Positions 24,460-37,236 of a DNA stretch of 64,000 bases are shown piece after piece (within the stretch, counting starts at the first letter, position 1; every line of letters starts with the position of its first letter). This DNA comes from Circinella minor. Its lineage: Eukaryota > Mucoromycota > Mucoromycetes > Mucorales > Lichtheimiaceae. Under the pieces are notes generated by a model that saw nothing but the letters and a program-made list of their open reading frames with translations, did no database searches and was not told the DNA's origin. Where the stretch lies: the NCBI GenBank assembly GCA_016758965.1, contig JAEPRB010000048.1, forward strand, positions 1-64,000. Direction: 5' to 3'. Made by a program: the position numbers and the translations under genes.

Positions 24460-27400
24460 TTATAATTGCTTGAAAACTTTTTTTATTTCATTTATTATTG
24501 CTATATGTGTCTTTTCACTTTATATTTTTTTTTCTATTCATTACCACCATTATCCATCACAATAGCATCATCATCCTTTTTTTCCCTGTATATATTTTAT
24601 ATTTCTCATGTTAACAACTAATCAAATTGTATTTTCATTAATTGTTATTTTTATTGTTATTAAACTTTTCTTCTCTCTGTTTATGTCCCCGTGACATTTC
24701 CACCCCTACTCTTATTTCTCAGTTTTTCATGTGCATCTTTTTTTAGTGATCACGTTATACAAGGAAATATTTATGTCTTTTTTTAACTTTTTTTCTTAAT
24801 GTGGACTATGCAAAAACAGGTTTTTTTATGATATTGTGCTTTCTTTATAAAGTACAATTTATAGGCTAAAGAATTTTTTTACTTGTGATAATATTTATTT
24901 ATGTTGTTGATGTAGTAGGCACGTTGTTCAAAAATTGAGAATACGAGAAAAAGGTCGCATGTATGTCTTAAGTCTTTATCCGTTGCATCAGCAAATCTGT
25001 GAGTCAAATTTAATGCCCATCAGTACAATTAATCTGAAATAATTAGTTTGACACTCATACACAAAAAAAAACAATGTTCTTATCAATATACCGTTATTTT
25101 TAGTAAAAACGCTACTGTATTATTCATGATTTGACCTGGATTTTCTTCTTCTTCTAAGTAACATAAAAAAATAATAATTATTGTCTGATCAAGTCTATCG
25201 TCCTTTCCAAAAACAAAAATGTGTATAACATTTGCTTTCAGTGTTCACTTAAACGTACTAATAAATCAAGAACAAAATGATAGATTTTGTCATTATCTTT
25301 TTATGGATGTCTAGCAGAAAGAATAGATTTAAGCTTATATATATATAAATGTTTTACCTTTTGTTGTTGGTTTCTTCTTTTACTTACAGTGTAGTTAGAA
25401 ACAGTTCATCTTTTATTGTAGTAAATAAATAATGCTTCATTTCCTGTGATATCATTTGAAACACTTCATTTTGTTGAAACTAAAATCTTATCGTACAAAT
25501 AAAAAATATTGATAAGATCTAATAATTATCATTACTATCTTGCGTATGCTTTTTCAGATATTGACACCTAACGCTGATTTTTCTGTTGTTACACCTATTC
25601 ATTTTATTGATTTATATATATGTAAATAACTGACTATGCACGTCGTATTGTTTAATGCAGGCTCCTTTAAAACTTTGACGAAAATAATAAAAAACGATGA
25701 AAACTCGGTAGTTGAGTTGGTTTCAGATTACTATTTCGAACTGATAGGCTTTCGTCTTCATACAGTTTATTAACATAGAATATACAAAAAGTTCCTCATA
25801 CTAAAAGAGCTACGTACCTTTTACAAAATTATTATGTTCTGTGAAAGTAAAGATACAACATTAAGAATTATGAACTGGGACAAAAATATATACGTATATA
25901 TAAAGTAGTCACCACGGAATAACATTAGCGTATTAATAAAAGTAACGTATCATTCTGGTTTTTTTTCGCCACAATTTATCTTCCCATCTATATTACCCAT
26001 AATAGTGTACAGCTTTTGTACCAAATGTGGCTATTGACGGGATTTTTGGGTATTCTCAATTAAAATGGCAATAAATTTTATTTGGAAAAACACAAAGGAC
26101 AACATTATTTTATTACTCTCCACTTCTTACATCATGATCGATCATATTCCATCTTTTGAAGATAAAATAATGATATCAATTTTCATTCTACAATCAAGCT
26201 GCATAAGTAATTTTTTTCCCAAACATCCTAATATTCCTGCTGGTAAGGATAATAGAGGTTAGTATCATTATTATTTACCGACGGCATATAAGCGGGTTCA
26301 ACAAAATACATCATTTATAATTAACTATTTCTGTACTAGTATTTTTGAAAAATTTAATTATGCTTCATCTTCTTGGTCGTTTTTTTTTTACCAGTAACTG
26401 TTTTTATCCAATCAAAACTATACTTACAAAAATACTATTCTTCAGCAAAGATCGTGTGTTCTTTTTCATCGCAGTTTTTTTTTTCAGCTCGGATGGGAAA
26501 AAAAAAGAAAGAAGTTGTGCACATAACATCTCTCACAGTCTCAATTTTGGTAGCACTTAATTTTTCTGTTATTAGTTCCTCCCTGATAGTTTGCCGGGTC
26601 TCCTACGTTTTTACTTTTATTGAACAATGACCTCAATTTTGCAGAAAAGTGGTCTTCCAACTTTAGGCAGTTTATAAATACAAAAAATACATGAACTCTC
26701 TACAAAATTGAAAAAATCACTTATTTGCGAAAATCGATCATAAACATCTCAGTGAAAGTTTTAAAAAATGTGAAGGCCAATGAACAATTAAGTTAATAAA
26801 GTCTATATATTAAAGAGTAGTTATTAATCAAATAGATGTTGTCCACTTTAAAAGTACTAGTGTTAACATTACTTTGGTTTTTCTTTTTTTTTGAGAAAAG
26901 AGGTATTATACTGTTTATTAGAACCGGTATTGTATGACAGTCGATTTCTATTAGCAATGAACTGTATTTTAACGGGAAATAGCTGAATTAAGCTGAAAGA
27001 ATAATGGTTTTCTGGTACGATTTAGATTATCATATGAAATTTTCTCCACCTTACACAAAATTTTATATTATACCGTGTGGGAGTGGAGAGGTGATTTTTA
27101 TAGCATCATTAATACATGATTTATTACTTGGATTTTTTGCTTTGTACAATTGAAACACATGGCCTTTTTATTATTATGATGGTACCTGCTGTGCGATCTT
27201 AATAAAAGCACTTTTTTTTTTCTTTTTTGTTTCTTTTAAAAAAATAAAAACTAAAAAGAATTAGTGTATGAGTTGTTTTACAAAAAGGAAAAGAAAAAAG
27301 AAAATAACAATAAATAAATAAATTGGTTTTATATTGATTCAAACTTAAACGTTATCAATATTCTGTTATGGTGTATTCGTCAAATTCTTGTGTTAGCTTT

Positions 27401-27860
27401 TTTTTTTTCGACCTTAAGTAAATTTAATAGGGTAAACTTTTTATAAAGAAGTCGAAAGCGTTTCCATAATATAACCAAACTTAGTATAAAAGTCCAATAA
27501 AAATCATTTTTTAAAAGGAAGAATACATTTACGGATGTTACACTCCATTTAATTGTACTACAATACATCTACGTTTACTTTTTCTACCTTTTTAATGTTT
27601 CATACAGATTGAACGAAGATCTTTCTAATAGTAATACAAATAACGGTACCTTTGAAAAGAAAATATTCTCACCTTCTATTTAAGAATTGGTTGGGAGAAC
27701 TGAATTTCTTGAAGTTACACCAATATGAGTCCGAGGATCAATTCTGCTAATAATAATAATGCTAATGACGATAATGTTCGTAGGGTCCATTATTATTATT
27801 ATAAAACATATATGCTCTTATAAGAACCAACCTTCTTTTGGAATAGAAAATCAAAAAGTG
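24460..27860. other. Intergenic, AT-rich, no supported gene
   Basis: 3.4 kb with many short frames, none with motifs or convincing splice signals. The frames at 26065-26262 and 26345-26630 are low-complexity Phe/Ser/Lys-rich and probably spurious. Confidence 0.5.
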
Positions 27861-27868
27861 TATATAAG
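27861..27868 (+). promoter_or_regulatory. TATA box of the glucoamylase gene
   Basis: TATATAAG, 96 bases upstream of the glucoamylase ATG. It is followed by a long pyrimidine tract (27910-27958) and then the start codon, the classical layout of a strongly expressed fungal gene. Confidence 0.65.
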
Positions 27869-27963
27869 GATCGATTATTTTTGACAGATCGAAAAATAAA
27901 ATCAATCAACTTCTTTTCTTCTTTTTTTTTTCCTTCACCCTTCACTTTCATTTCTTGATTACT

Positions 27964-29995
27964 ATGAAGCTTTCTGTTCTTGCCGCCACATTACTTTTGA
28001 CTTTGGCTACGCCAACATTTTCAGTTCCTATTGAACAAGCTGCTGAAAGCAGTGGTGATGGTACTCCTACTACAACTGCTTCTGCACCAGCTGAAAGTAG
28101 CAGTGATGGTTCTGCTAGTTCCTCTTCTGCTGCTCCTACGGCTTCTAGTTCATCTTCTCCTGGTGATGGAGGTGATAGTGATCTTGCTGCTTGGATTGAG
28201 GAAGAAACCGCTTTCGCTCAAAAGGGTATGTTTGCCAATTTCAACCCTGAAGGCTCTGTTCCTGGTTTCATTGCTGCTTCCCCATCAAAGGATCAACCTG
28301 TAAGAGTCTTTTTTTTTAGTCGCTCACCAATCACAACTTTATTAATAATTGACATGAATTTCATAAAAAATACTAAATAATTTCTTTTAAATTATCATTT
28401 ATAGGATTATTTCTACGCATGGACCCGTGATTCTTCTTTAACAATCCGATCTGCGTTACACGTGTATAACACTTCACCTAGTGAAGAAGTTGCTGGTTAT
28501 TTGGAAGATTTTGTTACCTTCCAAGTGAATGCAATGGGTCAAAAAACTGAGTGCGACTGTCTTGGTGAACCAAAGTAAGAAAATAGAGATTATTGTTATC
28601 TATTTATAATATTTATGCTCAATTCAGTATTTTTTGTAAAATTTGTTTACTCAAATGCAACCCTTTTCTGACCATCATAATTTAATAGATTCAATGCTGA
28701 CGGTAGCAGTTTTACTGGTCCTTGGGGTAGACCTCAAAATGATGGTCCAGGTAAAAATATTGAAATCATTTTTATATGAAGAAAATATGTTATAAGTTGA
28801 TATTATATACTGTGCTCATCTGGCTAATAAATAATTGAATGCTTTTTTTCACATGTGTAAAAAAAAAAATTAGCCGAGCGTGCTAGTGCCATGGTTTTGG
28901 TTGCAGAAGCTTTGGGTGACAATTCAACCATTGGTGAAGAAATCAAGGCAGCTATCAAGAAAGATCTTGATTATGTTGTAGAAACTTGGCAAACACCTTG
29001 CTTTGATTTATGGGAAGAAATCTCTTCTGTTTCCTTCTTCACGTAAGTAGCAACATCATTTCTATTATATTTTTGTCATGATATGAGTATAGTATGTAAT
29101 AGAATATATTATTAATTGCATATCACATTATATTAAATTTACATTTATATATATATATATAGTTTGATGGTAATGCGTAAGGGTCTCACTGATGGAGCTA
29201 AGTTCTTGGGTGATGACTCATATACATCCACTGCCAGTGAAATTGAAGCTAAGCTCAAGACTTTCGTTGGTGATAAGGGATATATCGAAGCTTCTCAAGA
29301 TCGTGACGGTGGTCTTGACTACAAGACTTCTGGCCTTGACACTTCGACTCTTATTGCTGCTAACGTCGCTAGTTTGGGTGATGGTTTCTATACTCCTGGT
29401 TCTGATGCTGTAAGTAATAAAACGATGGAGGATAGTTGTTGGATATATATAAGCAAAAACATTTGCTAATAGTGTGTTATCAATATAGATTCTTGCTACT
29501 TCTTTGGCCATCAAGGAATCTATGGCTGATTTGTATGCTATTAACGCTGATTCTGAATCCGAAGGTATCTCTTATGCTATTGGTCGTTATCCTGAAGACA
29601 AGTACGATGGTATTGGTAACAGCATTGCCAATCCTTGGTTCTTGTGTACTTTGGCATTTGCTGAAACTTACTACCGTGCTATTGAAGAATGGAAATCGGC
29701 TGGATCGATTGAAGTAACTGCAACCAGTGCTGCATTCTTCAAACAATTCGACTCTGGTGCTGCTGAAGGAACTACTTATAAGGCTGATTCAGAAGAATTC
29801 GACGCAGTGATCAAGGGCGTAGCTGCTGAAGCTGATACTTATTTCAAGCGTGTTCAAAAGCATGCCATTAATAATGAAATGAGCGAACAATTCAATAAGG
29901 ATACTGGTGAAGAAACTGGTGCTAAAAATTTGACCTGGTCATACGCTGCATTTATTACTGCTGCTGCTGCTTACTCTGGTAAACCCGCTGCCTAA
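27964..29995 (+). CDS. Secreted glucoamylase, glycoside hydrolase family 15
   Basis: Six exons (27964-28299, 28405-28574, 28689-28750, 28874-29042, 29163-29409, 29489-29995) join in phase to 496 residues. The enzyme releases glucose from the non-reducing ends of starch. [20 protein letters not shown] is a signal peptide. A Ser/Thr/Ala-rich linker of about 50 residues follows, likely O-glycosylated. The catalytic domain shows [14 protein letters not shown], the [20 protein letters not shown] region, [14 protein letters not shown] (first Glu of WEE is the proton donor in GH15) and [14 protein letters not shown] (Glu of SEQF corresponds to the catalytic base), then [11 protein letters not shown]. 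No starch-binding module is present at either end; in Rhizopus amyloglucosidases an N-terminal CBM21 occupies the place of this linker. The internal start is chosen because it begins the signal peptide directly. Confidence 0.95.
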
Positions 29996-30718
29996 ATTGA
30001 CTGTTAGAAAATGATATGGATACTTTTAGCATTGTTATACTTTTGTATGCAGTAAAATATATGTATATTATTCACTATTATTATTATTATTATCATTAAA
30101 CTCTTATCAAACCTATTTATTTATCTTTGACGCTCTCAATTCCTTCTACAGGTTCTATTTTTTTTTCATATTGTAAATATAATCAATTTTATATATACTG
30201 ACTAAAATTTTTTTTTCCCTTCAGCACAGGGTTGCCATGGCAACCTTACAATGTTTCAAATACTGTTGTCCAGATAGCAATGTCAATAGATTCATATTCA
30301 TATAGACTATAACACCATGATGAGAATATATTTTTAAAAGAAATATTTTATTTTTAATCATTTTCATTGTTGAATAATATATATATACAAATGTATATAG
30401 ATGTCCCCAAAGGAATCCAGCGAATGACATTTGAAACCAATATATAAAATACATTGAAATGCCAAAAACGCATGGGATCAACAGTGGAGGTATAAGTACT
30501 CTTGTTTCTATATGACTCAAGCTTTGTCAACGGACAGCGAAAAAGAGGCTGTTTAGAAAAAAACATAAAGTTTTTTTCCTGACAAAGGATCTAAGGTAGA
30601 AACGGTTTAAAGAAAAAAACACGAGAGTTTGTCGTCGAAACACTTCTTTTATAGAAGTGAAAAAATTTTTAAGACGGAGCTTTGAAATGTTGAAAAAAAG
30701 AAGTATTTTATTTTTTAT
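29996..30718. other. Intergenic between convergent glucoamylase and kinase genes
   Basis: A (TTA)n stretch at about 30076-30092, AT-rich 3' region, and the perfect palindrome described separately at 30230. No gene. Confidence 0.6.
30230..30245. promoter_or_regulatory. Perfect RFX-type X-box palindrome
   Basis: GGTTGCCATGGCAACC is a 16-bp perfect palindrome. It contains GTTGCCATGGCAAC, the consensus X-box (GTNRCC-RGYAAC) bound by RFX-family factors, including yeast Crt1/Rfx1 at ribonucleotide reductase promoters. It lies in 3' space between two convergent genes rather than at a promoter, so a role here is uncertain. Confidence 0.55.
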
Positions 30719-33700
30719 TTACGCCACACAAATACCTCCGGATAATATTGCCATAGTAACTACCCAACCAACATGCATGGCAACAAGAAGTAAACTATGA
30801 GAAACACTTTCACTATTTGTAATTTTTTTTTTTTTTTTGAAAAAGATAAGAAGGAAATTGAAATGAGTATCTTATTGCTTTTACAAAGTTGATAGAATGG
30901 TATATATTTTTCTCTTACCTCCAGAAATCCAACATGGCCAAGATTACGACTGGATAGAGAATAGCGGGTGATGGAGCATATGGAGAACAAGGGTAAGTAC
31001 ATGTTGCAATCTAATAAATTTATTCATTTTAGTATTAGTTATCAGATGATCAAGTTTTGAAAACCCTAGTTATTATTGCTTACCTTTAATAATGCAGTTA
31101 TCGTCTTGACAGTACGTATACCAATCAAATCACTTCGGAATCCGTTAAACATAGTAGGAGGAACTGGAATGTCCGGATTATCACTACTACTAATAAGAAG
31201 TTCATTTTCGCTACTAATATAATCCGTATTCATCTTTCTTCTTTTACTGCCAATTGATCCTTGGGAGTTTTCTCTTTTGGTTTTTGTTGTTCTACTTGAC
31301 GATCCAGCGTCATTTTCTTCTTCCATGAGATCATCTTCTTGCTCTTTTTCTTCCATCCACGAATCCATCATATTGTCTTTCCCTCCTTCATGATAAATTC
31401 TTTCTCTATCCGTTCCAATTTCTTCTTCACTTGGTGTAATTGCACGTATTTTACTCCCTATATCCAGCATAGAAGGTTCGTTTTTAATGATTCCTGGTGA
31501 AAAATATCCATCTTGTGTTCGCCACGAACGTCGTCTACCCCCTCCTTTTTTCATTTTTGCTGATGTTGGTGATGTATTATTACCGTTACTATCACCATGA
31601 ATATTACTAGTACCATGGCTATTACTACCATTACTATTTACTAAGCCATCACCTCCAGGAGGCGTAGTGGAAGCGGTAGCGCCACCAAATAGAGATGAAT
31701 CATCCATATACAATGGTTGAGGTATTTGTTCAAGTTGTGCAAGAATTTCTTGACATGAAGGTCGCTTTTCTGGATCAGTTGATAATAACATTCGAATTAA
31801 AAGTTTGAGCTCGTGAGGTATTTGTTCTGGTACACCCTGTTGTCGCATAGATTCAACAAGTGATGGATCTCCTACATTATTTCCTTCTTTGTATATATCG
31901 AAACGATTTTTTGGGAATTCCACTCTATATATCATAAAAGCATAATTAATTTTTCCATGTTATTTATCTCATTCTACTTTGTCATAAATAAAATTTTAGA
32001 TAAGGAGAATTAAATTCTTAAAATTTTACTACTCACTCTCTAAATGCCAATATCTCATCTCGAAGAATATCAATATCATCTACGTTGGTGTAAGGTAATC
32101 GCGTGTAACATAAATAATACAAGACCATTCCCAACGACCACATATCTGCTTTAGGTGAATATTCTTTGACATGTCGACCACGGGGATCTAATCGAACGTG
32201 TTCTGGTGCCATGAATTCAAGTGTTCCTGTTGCTCCCGTTCGATCTGCATCAGGTACTCCTTCCAAATCTTCACATTCTCCAAAATCTGATATGAGTACA
32301 CGTGGGCTAATATGATCGATTTTTTTTAAAAAAAAAATTATGAGTAATATTCAATTTTCGAACCAATTATTATGTATATCAAGAGAAAAAAAAATAAGCA
32401 AAAAAAAAGATTCAAGCTCACATGCCACGAAATCCAAATGCGCCACGCCATTCATTCGATTGATCATGAGAGCGTTTTCGTTCGTCCCATTTTAATAATA
32501 AGTTGGGTGGTTTTAAATCACGATGAACAATATTTTGTTGATGTAAATGGGCCAATCCTTCCACGATATCAAGAAATAATGATAGGATTTCTTGCATACT
32601 TAACAGTCGTTTTTGTGTACTATGATGATGTGAAGATGATGTAGATGTATCTTCTTGTTGATGTTCTTGCAACTGCCTTTTGATACGTTCTCGTTTTCGT
32701 TGTTTTGCAGATTTGGGTTTTTCGTTTTTATTGGATTGTTTACTATCAGATGTTGGTAAAATTTCTGGTTCCATATATTCTTCCAAGTTTCCACCATTGG
32801 CACATTCCTATAGAATATAAATATGGTTTTATATAGTTAATATTTAGTACATTTATTAAATCGTTCTTTTTTTTCTTTCTTTTATTGTACACTGACCATG
32901 AGTATAAAGAGACAAGGGATTTCAGGTCCTGGATTATATATTGTTTAATTGTTTAATATCTCAAATTGTATAACAAGGTGTTAAATAAGACAGGAAAAAA
33001 AAAGCTTTTAAAAAAACCTATGATCATGAAAAATCACTTACCAAAAGGTGTTAATCGATTATATTCAAGCCATGCATGCTTATAATTTATAATGTTTGGA
33101 TGATGAAGTCGTTCCAACAAATGTACTTCACGTAACATTTTTACAAGCCAAGAATGATTATTTCCAACAGCCACTTTTTTAACCGCATATTTCCCCAATT
33201 TGACGCCATCCAATTCATGCTGAAAAGTAAAAAACAAAAAGATTATATTAATAACGTATTTTTCTTTTCAAAAATAAAAAAAATTGAATTATTTGATTAT
33301 TAATACCTCACACAAAAACACGCTACCACGAAAACCGCGTCCAAGCTTTTTCCTTTCGACAAAGAATTTTTCATAATATCCTTCATTAAATGCATTGTCA
33401 TTTAAATGAATGGTACTTCCGTGAGGTGTTGCTGTTTGACCTTGCGTTGTACGGGGAGATCTAATTTTTTTTTAGAAGGGATTAAATAAACATTAATATT
33501 TTATAGTCATATACAACACCAAGAGCAACAATATAATTCGATCATCATTTTAAAAAAAAATGATAAAATACTATCAAAAAAAAAAAAAGGCTTACTGTAT
33601 AGGTGTTGTCGATGCTAATAATCTAAAATAATTTCGATCCATAAAATCAGGTTGACGATAGCTCTCCTAAATAGAAAAGAGATTTCATTAATTTATCATA

Positions 33701-34526
33701 TCTAAGATAAAATTAAAAGATATATATATATATCTATATCTATAGAAAGAGACATTACCTCTTCTGAAGTATTATGTTGTCGTGAGAATGGACGATGACA
33801 AAGTGGACATTCACTTGAAGTAGGACCCAACTAAAATACATTGAAGCCAATTATTAAATCTACGTATATGTTTTATATTTACAATAAAACTTTAAATAGA
33901 TAGATAGATAGATAGATAGATAGATTACCTGTATAGGAGAAGTAGTTGATCCTTGTATATCATTATTATTATATAATTGTCGACGTACAGTTACCATTCG
34001 ACTTTCTCGGTTATAGAGTACCATTTGACCATTAACATTATTTTGTCTACCATAACCAAATTAAAATATAATAATAATAATAATAGCATAAGCAATTATT
34101 CTTTTTTGTTTAAATTGACTAGAAAAGAAAAAAGTTAACATACGAAATCACTGTCCATTCACGATATGGAACAATTTCGTTTGAAGCTCGATTTTGTGAA
34201 TAAGGAGTACGAGCAATGGCTAACATGTCTGAATCTTCACTAGGTGTTGTAGCAGAAAAAGAGGAAGATAATAACGATGGTGGTGATGATGGTATGAACG
34301 ATGTTCCACGTTGATGACCTACTGATTGAGCCCTTTGTCTTCCCATGGTGGGTAATGTTGCAAACGGGTCCGTTGAGAATCTATGACGAGGACTAGTAGG
34401 TGAAGGTTCATAATCGCTTGGCAAGTAAGGAAGTGGAAGTGGTACACGAGGAATAAAATCGGGTCGATGACGTTGTAATTCAGCTTCACTGGATCTTCGA
34501 ACATTATGATGTTCTTTTTCTGGCAT
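30719..34526 (-). CDS. IKS1: IKS1-like Ser/Thr protein kinase with C-terminal membrane segments
   Basis: Twelve exons join in phase (34144-34526, 33929-34046, 33759-33830, 33596-33666, 33307-33460, 33042-33219, 32897-32928, 32422-32807, 32037-32306, 31084-31924, 30919-31010, 30719-30794) to give 890 residues. A disordered N-terminus precedes SECPLCHRPF, a short Cys motif seen in IKS1 proteins. The kinase core shows LGRGFRGSVFLC (Gly loop), YAVKKV (beta-3 Lys), IVHRDLKPPNLLL (catalytic loop), LISDFGECE (DFG) and GTLEFMAPEH (APE). A basic Lys/Gln/Ser insert of about 60 residues sits between NGGNLEEYM and the next helix. After a long acidic/Ser region, the end reads CTYPCSPYAPSPAILYPVV and then LLLVAMHVGWVVTMAI, two hydrophobic segments, so the kinase is probably membrane-anchored. 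IKS1 function in yeast is poorly defined. Confidence 0.88.
33896..33925. repeat. (TAGA)n microsatellite
   Basis: About seven copies of TAGA inside an intron of the kinase gene, immediately next to a 5' splice site. Confidence 0.85.
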
Positions 34527-35082
34527 TTTTTTCGTTTTTTATTAAAAAGTAGTTTATGTCAAAAAAGAGGTAAAAAAAATTAGAACTTATAGACGCTTAT
34601 GCATGAATTTGTTTTAAACTGGGGCGGGGGAATTTTAATTTTTTTTTATTCTCTCACACCACTATAATTTTACCCTTTTGATGGTTTCTAATAATAGCTA
34701 TTAAGTCTTTTCATTTATTGATTTACTATTTCACTTATATATCATATTATGTTCTCAGAATCCATACTCATATATTACTATAACAAGATTTATTATTTAT
34801 ACAAAAATAAAAAAGTCACTTTTATACAGTAAAATATATGAATGTTACATGTGCACCATTCCAGATTTCATTATATGATTAATATATATTCCTTTACATT
34901 ATCTCTGATGTTTTATTATTGTCAACACGGATCTTTTGTTATTAAAACAAACTTCTGTCAAATCATAATTTATTACCATTCTCTTTAAACCAATATCGAT
35001 ATGATAGTAACTTTTACAAGAAGCTTATTTTTTATATTATCGATCCTTCATTAATTTTACAGTTGTTCTAGTTAAGAAAATA
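34527..35082. promoter_or_regulatory. Upstream region of the kinase gene; 3' region of the small gene
   Basis: AT-rich, no ORF. It probably includes the kinase promoter; a purine-rich stretch on the plus strand near 34555-34580 corresponds to a pyrimidine-rich leader on the coding strand. Confidence 0.45.
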
Positions 35083-35583
35083 TTACTTCTGCAGTTGCGC
35101 TGTGTTGGTACTGTTGAGTTCATCACCTTTTTCTGTAGTTTTCCTACGAAAAGAACTTATCCGTGCATTTTCACCACTGACTTTCACGAGTGCATCTTTT
35201 CCGAGCAAACCCACAGAATACTTGTGTTTTGTTGTCATCCCATCGTCTTGAGATTTTTCTTTAGAAATCCCAAGCTTGACATTACAATTAACAGAAATAA
35301 CACCTGTTGCTGTATATATAAAATATTCCAAAAAAAAAAAAATGAAAACAAATACGTAAATAAAAGAACCAAGTTATTATATATTTGTTATGATATAGTT
35401 TATATTAGATGTTAGGGATATATATGAGTAAGTACGTATTGTATATCATTTTTCGTTATTGTATACAATTATGACGATAGGTTATCATATACCTTTGTTT
35501 TGTTGATAACCATTTTTATAATAGTTTTGCTTGTAGTTTATATCTACAAGAGTAATGCCTTTGTTGTGCTTTTGGTCAGACAT
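35083..35583 (-). CDS. Small hypothetical protein, two exons
   Basis: Two exons (35493-35583 and 35083-35309) with GT-AG borders join in phase to 105 residues. The start codon lies at 35583 in a purine-poor leader. The product begins MSDQKHNKGITLVDINYKQ, then has VISVNCNVKLGISKEK, KYSVGLLGKDALVKVSGE and a charged C-terminus (RRKTTEKGDE). I recognise no domain. The alternating short hydrophobic segments suggest a small beta-rich fold with charged tails. The in-phase splice supports a real gene, but it could be a chance pairing. Confidence 0.5.
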
Positions 35584-36757
35584 ATTTTGATTGTATAAGA
35601 AGTTTGATATAATAAGGAGTTGAGAGAAGAATAATAGAAGCGAAGAAAAGAAATAGTTAAAAAATCTAATACGTAAGAATGAAAAATACTTTTTATTTTT
35701 ATAGCCAAAGATAACAAAAAGAGTTATAGCTGGGAACGGGTAGTGACCAATTCATTTTTCCTTTGACAACACAAAAAAAAAAAAGTGAATGTTGAGGTGT
35801 TTTTTGTGTAATAAATTGTATTACTAGTAATACAGCTAAGTAACGACATAATATACTGTGTACAAGTTCCAAAGGCTACATTGTGTTTTTTTTTTCGTGT
35901 GGGATGAGTCAAATAATGACACTCCACCCGGGATGACCGAAAATAAACATTATGCAAGCTCAAAATTAGCGAATAGTGAAACGTGGGAATTGTTGATCTT
36001 GCTAACAATTACACGCACAAACATCCAAACATTTCATATAGTGTAATTATAATGAAATAACACGGGATAATGTGAATGATTGAGCCTAATAGGATATATT
36101 ATTTGCCTTGAACACTGTTGTATAGGAACACATAAACATGCCATATCCTGACTTCACTGTTGATATCCAGTTCTTAATGTATTAAGATTCTTTGTTTATT
36201 ACAGTTTATGAGTGTTTGTAGTTGTAATGTATCCAGAATTATCATAGCTACAAGAAACAGTTAGTATCCATTGAACATTGAGTTGACAATAAAACGATTT
36301 TTATATGAAGAAAAAAAAAGTTTTGAACAACTAAAGAGTATAACTTAATCCATCCCTATCGTTACGCCATAGAAACATGCACAAATTTTAGGTTTAGCAA
36401 AGTGATAAATTGCATTGTTTGTTTTAACATTCCCACACTGTTAATATATGGTAATATCTCCATGGGAAAACAGATTTCATTTTTAATAGTATGGCAACTG
36501 TGTACACTTTCTTCACATAAAAAAAAAATTACAATTGTAAAAAAAAAACGGTCAATGTCAAAAATAAAAATAAAAAAGGAACTCGTTTATCAAATAGATT
36601 TTTTCTTTTTAAAAGAAGTTGGAGGAACACACAGAGAAAGGTGACGTCTCATTCTGTTTTCCGCGACAACCCCCGCCCCGTATTTTTTTTTTTTTTTTAA
36701 AAAAAAGAGTCTTGTTTTTTTTGAACACCTTTTCTTTATACATCAATACATAACACA
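35584..36757. other. Intergenic; promoter side of the COX7a gene
   Basis: AT-rich. A T16 run near 36682-36699 and the T-rich leader up to the ATG at 36758 mark the proximal promoter of the oxidase gene. No other gene is supported. Confidence 0.5.
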
Positions 36758-37236
36758 ATGTCTCTCGTTAACAGACCCAACAACATCATTCAACAACAAC
36801 GTTTCTGGCAGGTATGTTATTCATACTTTTTTTTTTATATTTTGAAATATAAATGCACAGCGATTTACTTTTTTATTTTATTTTTCGTTATCAAAACAAG
36901 TTTTATTTTATTTTTATTTTTTACTCAAATCACCCTGTTTTCGACCATTCATAATAATTCTTTGAATTAGGCACCCTCCAACCAACTCTTGTTCCTTCGT
37001 GGTCCCAGAGATAAGCTCTTTGTCTACACTACCTTCCTTGTCATTGGTACTGGTCTTGCTGGCACCGCTTGGGGTGTTATCAAGATGGCACGCGTATGTA
37101 TCATTTATTATTTATATTCGATAAACAACATAACCCTTTTAGAGATATATAACAGCTAATCCCCGATCCAATATAACATATATCACTCACATAACTTTTT
37201 TTTTTTTATACATATATTTTATAGGGCCAAAAATAA
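36758..37236 (+). CDS. COX9: Cytochrome c oxidase subunit 7a (yeast Cox9-like)
   Basis: Three exons (36758-36811, 36971-37093, 37225-37236) join in phase to only 62 residues, the size expected for this small subunit of complex IV in the inner mitochondrial membrane. It begins MSLVNRPNNIIQQQRFWQ, then APSNQLLFLRGPRDKLFVYT, a single TM helix FLVIGTGLAGTAWGVIKM, and a basic end ARGQK. The last exon codes only three residues and the stop, so it is easily missed. The assignment is by overall layout (QQ.RFWQ, LRGPRDK, single TM) and size; Cox7a/Cox9 is the best match I know. Confidence 0.8.

Noticed and set aside
26345..26630. Phe/Ser/Lys-rich ORFs in the intergenic region before the glucoamylase
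   Set aside because: Low complexity from A/T tracts, no start context, no domain.
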